Source: Strigamia acuminata (taxonomy: Eukaryota > Arthropoda > Chilopoda > Geophilomorpha > Linotaeniidae). From it: a stretch of 60,000 nucleotides of DNA. The stretch is taken from the NCBI GenBank assembly GCA_949358305.1, contig OX442314.1, forward strand, positions 66,598,429 through 66,658,428. Direction: 5' to 3'. Below the pieces are notes generated by a model. The model searched no databases. It was not told the DNA's origin and was given only the letters and a program-made list of their open reading frames with translations. Shown here in pieces: positions 55,165-60,000 of this stretch. The position numbers and the translations under genes were made by a program. Each line of letters begins with the position of its first letter. The stretch's first letter is position 1.

Positions 55165-55538
55165 TTCAACCGCTGGATTCCCTGCAATTGGGCAAATTGG
55201 CTAGACGAATGAATATTCCATTCTTCAGAGGCGTGTTCTCCAGAGACACGTTGCCCGTCAAAGCCAGACCCTTCGAATGTGGGATTGTTAATTTGAATAA
55301 GCATCTGCAAAGTGGTAGCCATTGGGTGGCGTACGCTAAAAATAAGCGAGATAAATTATACTTTGATAGTTTCGGCGATCTTCCACCTCCTATTGAATTG
55401 TACCGTTACCTGGGAGACAATATAAAATATAACGTTTATCAATATCAATCGTTTGACGAAGTCACGTGCGGACATTTGTGTTTGTTCGTATTAAAAAAAT
55501 GGGGAGCGTTAATAAGGCAAGGGACGACTTCCACTTAA
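55026..55538 (+). CDS. PRO: Adenain-like maturation protease, copy 2
   Basis: A cysteine protease of the adenovirus/Polinton type, which cleaves capsid precursors during maturation. Catalytic residues are His in SGSHWVAY, Asp in LYFDSFG, Gln in YQYQSF and Cys in VTCGHLC (H38, D53, Q80, C87 counted from ATG 55209). The first ATG is at 55209, but conserved-looking protease sequence (LDSLQLGKLARRM) begins before it, so a start there would lack part of the domain. The frame is open from 55026 with only a TTG (55095), and overlaps the pX-like gene in the -1 frame across an A10 run. Expression by slippage or frameshifting, or internal initiation at 55209, are both possible. The 3' end overlaps the spike-like gene by 40 nt. 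Confidence 0.85.
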   Translation, partial: SQAPQSSHRRQRSTTVVKKKITDLQNWKRFLLETVRLVGGGKDGAIIQPLDSLQLGKLARRMNIPFFRGVFSRDTLPVKARPFECGIVNLNKHLQSGSHWVAYAKNKRDKLYFDSFGDLPPPIELYRYLGDNIKYNVYQYQSFDEVTCGHLCLFVLKKWGALIRQGTTST

Positions 55539-56665
55539 ATCCAGTGCACAGATTTGGTCTGACCCCACGCAAAATTGCCAAACGAGACGGAAGTAATTTA
55601 ACGCATGACGAACAAGAGCAGATTAGGCGAATGGTGTTCGGCCACAGAAACGATATCGCTCAACTAAAAAAAGATTTTGACGTTGGAATACCAGACCCGG
55701 CAGCTGCAGATTCTGCAGTGCTTATGGATGATATGAAATCTCGAGTTGACGATCATATTAAACAGAGTTTAGAGCACGATGTGCGAGTTAAAGCAAACAT
55801 AGATGCACATAAGACAGAAATAGCTGACGAAATAGAGCAAATCAAACAGAGTTTACAGGATGATGGACAAATTAAGGCTGAAATGACTGCAGAAATAGAG
55901 CACATCAAACAGAGTTTACAGGATGATGTGCAAATTCAAGCGAGCATAGATGCACATAAGGCTGAAATGACTGCAGAAATAGAATCCATCAAACAGAGTT
56001 TACAGAACGACAAGCGAGTTAAAGCAATGCTAGATCTATATAAAGCTAAAATAGCTGCGGAAATGAAACACATTCATCAGATTGCTCACGATGATGATGA
56101 GCAAATTAAAGCAATGCTAGATGCATATAAGGCTGAAATGAGTGCAGAAATAGAACGCATTAATCAGAGTTTACAGGAAGATGGAAAAATTAAAGCAATG
56201 CTAGAAGCAAATAAGGCTGAAATGGTTGCAGAAATAAAAAACATTAAACAAGTTATACAAGTTGAAAAATATATTGTGAAATTTGAAAATTATCATTCAG
56301 CCAACAAGGAGGGAAAAGTAAATTTTTTCATTGATGAAAACGAATCAACTTTTAGAACATTTAGAAGATGTGAGATTACAAGTATAGATATATGTTTTTA
56401 CGACATAGGTGCAAAGAGAGAACATGGAATGGGACACATGATAAACCTAGTAATTGATAGTTCAAATATTAGAGGAAGAGATCCCTTTACGGTTGTCGAC
56501 GTTAACCTCAGTTGGACAGAGTTAATCACGACAAGTGTTTACAATCCTCCGATAGAATTTAAATGCGGAGATAAACTCATAATTACAGGAGAAATAGAAC
56601 CAGAAGAAAGTGAAAAAGTACCAAGATATCAAGTGTATATTCACTTTAATTTATTTAATAAGTAG
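55499..56665 (+). CDS. Coiled-coil spike/fibre-like protein
   Basis: A 388-aa protein with three parts. An N-terminal tail (1-80) includes FHLNPVHRF (11-19) and a basic region. A long coiled coil (about 80-257) is built of repeats: the IKQSL-type motif falls at residues 87, 115, 136, 164, 192, 221 and 249, spaced 28, 21, 28, 28, 29 and 28, that is four heptads with one three-heptad unit and one skip residue. A C-terminal domain of about 130 residues (258-388) is rich in alternating beta-strand-like segments, with two Cys (291, 299) plus C356. No enzyme motif is seen. A stalk plus a globular head, in the gene block of virion proteins, suggests a vertex spike or attachment fibre. ATG 55499 is chosen because TATTAAAAAA abuts it; the gene overlaps the protease by 40 nt and ends 4 nt from the PolB stop. 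Confidence 0.7.
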   Translation: MGSVNKARDDFHLNPVHRFGLTPRKIAKRDGSNLTHDEQEQIRRMVFGHRNDIAQLKKDFDVGIPDPAAADSAVLMDDMKSRVDDHIKQSLEHDVRVKANIDAHKTEIADEIEQIKQSLQDDGQIKAEMTAEIEHIKQSLQDDVQIQASIDAHKAEMTAEIESIKQSLQNDKRVKAMLDLYKAKIAAEMKHIHQIAHDDDEQIKAMLDAYKAEMSAEIERINQSLQEDGKIKAMLEANKAEMVAEIKNIKQVIQVEKYIVKFENYHSANKEGKVNFFIDENESTFRTFRRCEITSIDICFYDIGAKREHGMGHMINLVIDSSNIRGRDPFTVVDVNLSWTELITTSVYNPPIEFKCGDKLIITGEIEPEESEKVPRYQVYIHFNLFNK

Positions 56666-56669
56666 CATT

Positions 56670-59600
56670 TTACTCAACATAACCATAAGCCTTGGTGTGA
56701 ATACAATCATCTAATATCACTCGTTTCTTGTCTTTCGCTGACAATGCCAATTTGTCCACCTCGACCGTTGTGAGAACATGCAGTTTCGATTTGATCGTTT
56801 CAAATTTCAATCTGTGGGCCTCCCGTTCTCCGAACAATATCTTCTTGTACGCCTCCAAGTCCAGCTCTTGCTCCACGACGGCCTTCTTTATGCCTTTACA
56901 TCGCATGCTCGTTTTCCCGTTCACGTTATAAGCGTAACATTTGGCTCTTAGCCCTACAAACTCTTCTATCGGCTCGCCGGCAGTCTCGTCTTTAAAGCAT
57001 CCTATGACACGCCTGTTTCTGCCATCAGGTGGGTCGTAATTAGACAGATCCATCACTTCTGGTATTTCTTCTCTGAAGAACGAGTAGACTGACGGAGCTT
57101 CTATTTTATACCTCAAACTATCCGTATCCGTCATCAGCAATCTCAGCTTGTCTGAGAATTTTTTTTTCATGACGTTGTAATGAAAGTCATATAGCAAGCA
57201 TTTAGACAAGTCCAGGATAGTTAATCCGCTGTAAATAGGTTTGTCTAACGTCAATTCCAGCTTACGACGTTCAACCAACATCAGATTACTATTCAAGGCT
57301 TTATATCCTTTGAAACCGGCGTGGTTGAGGTGTTTATCCCAGTCTTTCTGATTATTCACCAGATAAAATTGTCTATATTTCCTCACGTCCTGCAAGGTTT
57401 TTCCAAAGACCGAGTTGTTAGCTAATTTCGCTAATTCCTGCTCAAAATCACTGGTAGCGGACTTCCGTTTCTCAATATTCAGTTCGATATACTTGGCCAA
57501 CCATGGTTTTTGCTCAAACGTCAGCACTTTTTTTATTTTCATCAACGTCATGCCCAGGGACAAGTACAATTGCAGAGCTCTGTAATGCAGAATGTAATTA
57601 CAACGACCTTGCAAATGCGGGATTAATCTGGGGCAAGTGTCGTCCGCTGAACGTATCATTTCCGGAGCCAAAGGCAGACAATTGTGGGACAAGTGCAGTT
57701 CTTGCGGATATCCCAAATCCACTTCCAAGATGCATCCCATCGTATCGTTCTCTCCCATTTTCAAAATCCTTTCTTGCGTCCATTCGGCTAAATTATTGTC
57801 GAAGGCAAAGTTGCCAACGGGTAACGGTTTGCTCATTGCCCAGGAATACATGGAATTCGCATCCAAATAGACGATGTAACTCTCTGGTTTCTCACAATCG
57901 TATCCCGATGCCAGAAGAGGGTTATTAGCTTTGGCATAGCGTTGACTGATTGTGGCAACACCGCCTCTTATTCCTTGTTCGACAAACATGTACATATCTG
58001 GATCAGACAGAACCTCCAATCTAACTTTGGTGATGAGCAGTGCTGCGTCCCAAGACAGACTCGGAAACGTGATATAATGACAGGGGTCCAGCTTGTAGTG
58101 ATTCAAACACATTTTCCTAAACTGCTCGAATATATCCGCCAACAACAGAGTGTCGGTCTTCAGATATAAATCGTGATATTCGCCCATGTCTTTAATTCCC
58201 AACGTTTTCCAAACTAACTGAGCATATTGGTATTCGTCGGCGGATATGTTCTCAAATTCTTCTATCGGCGGAAGTTTATCTTCTAGAAATTTTGACCAAC
58301 CAGTCATATATTTGTACGGGTATACTCCTTTCCTCAAAAGAAAATCAATTTCCTCGCCCTTAAACTCGCTCCGAAATACAGCAAACTGCGACTTCTCTAA
58401 ATTTTTAGCCAAATTGGATAAACTGCTCGCGAGAAATTGGAAACTATCCAAGAATTTTAACGTAACTTTACGGGGCACTTTTGGATCATCGCTGGTATTG
58501 ATTCTCAGCGTGAAAGATTTGTATAATTCCGAGTTTTCGGCGATGACGGTCACTTTTTCTGTCTCGACGGTCAAATGTGGGAATATCAAATGAAAATCAT
58601 ACCTTTTCCCATTATGGAAAACTACCGGCACAGATCTCCGCCAATGGTAGTTGAGGTTACATTTGCCATGTGCAGCTCCGCGAAACTTTCCAGTGAAATG
58701 GTTGTGATCCAAAACTTTAGTCCATCCTTCAGCTTTGGAGAACTCGCCATCGCATAAGAAACAAGTTGTTGCATTTCTAAATGCGTTCCATTCAAGCGGA
58801 GTCATCATTTTGGTATCGAATTGTCTTTCCAATTGGGAAAATTGACAAACCACGGCTTTAATTTCTGCACGCAACGATTGCAAAAAATGATCGACGGCAT
58901 CCGGACCTCTGTACAGCTGTAACGGTCTGGAATAAGCTTCGTTCTCCGTGCACACCACTTTAAAAGAATAACCACATGGAACGTGAGAATTAATGGTGTC
59001 CGAATGTAAAGTGGGTTCGGTCTCCACATCAGGCACTAAGAATGCCTCAAAATCAGCGTAGCAAACGTACGGTACAGGATATTTTTTTTTCTCACTCTTG
59101 AACGTACAGATTGTTCCTTCTTTGGGACATTTAGTGGCGGAAGGAGTGTTTTTTCCGCAGTAATGTTTATGTTTAACGAGCACTTTGGCGCTGGAATACC
59201 CGTTCATACAGTTCATGCAATAATGCCGCTTGTTGCCATCGCTGACGCTCATGAGTCGTGAGAAATCCTTGATCCACATGTAATGATTTCGTTTCTTCAG
59301 TAGGTTAATAGTGGTAAGGCGGTTCGTCTGAATATTCACTTTTATCGGAACAATTCGTGACGTGGGCAGCAAAGCAAATACATTAATGTTCAAACTTTCA
59401 TTTCGTCTTTCGAACGTAAGCACTTCTTTCGGCCCCACAGGAAAAACTAGGCCTTCGAGATTGAGTTTGTCCATAAACTGTACGTAATAACCCGTTCTGC
59501 ATACATTATCGGGTGCCGGATACAAGGCAGCCAATATGGACCACAAAAAACTTTTCTGATCCGAGTTCTGGACATTTACCACTGCCTTTTTGCTGCGCAG

Positions 59601-60000
59601 ATGTTCATCCAGTTCCTGATATGACAATTCTTCTTCTTCGGGAACGGAGTGAAATACTGTCAAGTGTTTGTCTCTACCCACAATGCTCTTGAATTGGTTG
59701 TCGCAGTAATGACACGGAAAATAACCGAGCAAACGTTTTAGATTCCTCACATGCCCGTAGCAGTTGTTTCCGTAGAAGAATAGATCGACGTGATGTTTCC
59801 TGTTTCTGTGTACGGTCACATATCTTTGCACATGATTGCTGTCCCAAAAATAAATAGTCACTTCGATATCGGGATTCTGCAACTGGAATTTTTCTACGTT
59901 TCTGTAAGTCAACGGAAATTCAAAGCCTTGCAAGTTCAATTCGTGCTCATACTTCAAGTAATTAATTATGCGTTCAGCATTATTGGCTACAGGATGTAAA
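56670..60000 (-). CDS. POLB: Protein-primed DNA polymerase B, N-terminus off window
   Basis: At least 1109 aa of Polinton PolB, which replicates the linear element from terminal-protein-primed ends. Residues counted from 59957: C2H2-like fingers at about 82-103 and 246-267; exonuclease motif I YADFEAF (D302, E304); an endonuclease VII-like zinc motif (C399, C402, LDHNHFTG at 416-423, C433-N434) inserted before the rest of the exo domain; FLDSFQF at 502-508; motif A LDANSMY (D699); motif B KLANNSVFGK (844-853); motif C TDTDS (D944, D946); and RAKCY (1004-1008). The frame is open to the window edge with no upstream stop, and the TTG at 59957 is not the start. It is convergent with the spike-like gene, separated by 4 nt. 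The frame is intact. Confidence 0.97.
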   Translation of the reverse strand, partial: LHPVANNAERIINYLKYEHELNLQGFEFPLTYRNVEKFQLQNPDIEVTIYFWDSNHVQRYVTVHRNRKHHVDLFFYGNNCYGHVRNLKRLLGYFPCHYCDNQFKSIVGRDKHLTVFHSVPEEEELSYQELDEHLRSKKAVVNVQNSDQKSFLWSILAALYPAPDNVCRTGYYVQFMDKLNLEGLVFPVGPKEVLTFERRNESLNINVFALLPTSRIVPIKVNIQTNRLTTINLLKKRNHYMWIKDFSRLMSVSDGNKRHYCMNCMNGYSSAKVLVKHKHYCGKNTPSATKCPKEGTICTFKSEKKKYPVPYVCYADFEAFLVPDVETEPTLHSDTINSHVPCGYSFKVVCTENEAYSRPLQLYRGPDAVDHFLQSLRAEIKAVVCQFSQLERQFDTKMMTPLEWNAFRNATTCFLCDGEFSKAEGWTKVLDHNHFTGKFRGAAHGKCNLNYHWRRSVPVVFHNGKRYDFHLIFPHLTVETEKVTVIAENSELYKSFTLRINTSDDPKVPRKVTLKFLDSFQFLASSLSNLAKNLEKSQFAVFRSEFKGEEIDFLLRKGVYPYKYMTGWSKFLEDKLPPIEEFENISADEYQYAQLVWKTLGIKDMGEYHDLYLKTDTLLLADIFEQFRKMCLNHYKLDPCHYITFPSLSWDAALLITKVRLEVLSDPDMYMFVEQGIRGGVATISQRYAKANNPLLASGYDCEKPESYIVYLDANSMYSWAMSKPLPVGNFAFDNNLAEWTQERILKMGENDTMGCILEVDLGYPQELHLSHNCLPLAPEMIRSADDTCPRLIPHLQGRCNYILHYRALQLYLSLGMTLMKIKKVLTFEQKPWLAKYIELNIEKRKSATSDFEQELAKLANNSVFGKTLQDVRKYRQFYLVNNQKDWDKHLNHAGFKGYKALNSNLMLVERRKLELTLDKPIYSGLTILDLSKCLLYDFHYNVMKKKFSDKLRLLMTDTDSLRYKIEAPSVYSFFREEIPEVMDLSNYDPPDGRNRRVIGCFKDETAGEPIEEFVGLRAKCYAYNVNGKTSMRCKGIKKAVVEQELDLEAYKKILFGEREAHRLKFETIKSKLHVLTTVEVDKLALSAKDKKRVILDDCIHTKAYGYVE

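Larger units (their letters stand above)
48111..60000. mobile_element. Polinton/Maverick (adintovirus-like) element, right end missing
   Basis: The set PolB, rve-chromodomain integrase, packaging ATPase, adenain-like protease, penton and double jelly-roll capsid genes defines a Polinton. Minus-strand genes (small ORF, protease 1, INT, PLA2/zinc ribbon) lie left and the virion block reads right; PolB closes the cluster. Genes overlap or abut and share an A-tract before the ATG. The left terminal inverted repeat probably lies in 45.6-48.1 kb and the right one beyond 60 kb. Core genes are unbroken, so the insertion looks young. Confidence 0.95.

Noticed and set aside
59790-59957. PolB start at 59957
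   Set aside because: That codon is TTG and the frame stays open to the window edge, so the true start lies outside.

Overview
The window looks like nuclear DNA of an invertebrate animal, probably an arthropod. The case is indirect: three BEL/Pao-type retroelements, a Polinton (Maverick/adintovirus-like) virus-transposon of the kind common in arthropods, a short TTAGG-type telomere-like tract, and a tRNA-Phe-type primer site. No ordinary host gene, rRNA or tRNA gene was recognised. The species cannot be named from this evidence.

Layout. 1-1896: GC-rich non-coding DNA with a diverged ~0.6 kb tandem duplication. 1897-8139: BEL/Pao element E1 (+), with an intact 1756-aa gag-pol ORF and a 3' LTR at 7222-8139; no 5' LTR is in the window. 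8140-41307: about 26.7 kb of satellite made of 140-bp (A) and 147-bp (B) monomers in higher-order repeats, split by a fresh complete BEL/Pao insertion E2 (31759-38223: two 567-bp LTRs that look identical, 5-bp target duplication, intact 1763-aa ORF). 41308 to ~45640: BEL/Pao element E3 (-), from the same family as E1, with its 3' LTR against the satellite and the pol gene decapitated. About 45640-48110: non-coding repeat-rich DNA, including several copies of a core promoter module (TATA at -31, TCAGTT initiator). 48111 to the right edge: most of a Polinton.

The Polinton carries, on the minus strand, a small unknown protein, a cysteine protease, a chromodomain integrase and a zinc-ribbon/PLA2 pair. 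On the plus strand it carries a packaging ATPase, a DUF8207-type protein, a minor capsid (penton) protein, a 51-aa protein, the major capsid protein, a pX-like core protein, a second adenain-like protease and a coiled-coil spike-like protein. Protein-primed DNA polymerase B lies on the minus strand and runs off the window. Together these supply genome replication (PolB), integration (INT), capsid building (MCP, penton), maturation (proteases), packaging (ATPase) and perhaps entry (PLA2, spike). Nearly every ORF starts just after a T-A(5-8) tract, which may be a shared promoter.

The most unusual points are: the fibre-like coiled-coil protein; two gene pairs offset by -1 frame across A10 or A12 runs; two proteases in one element; the A-tract start motif; the promoter modules; and the mosaic higher-order satellite bounded on both sides by 3' LTR ends of inverted retroelements.
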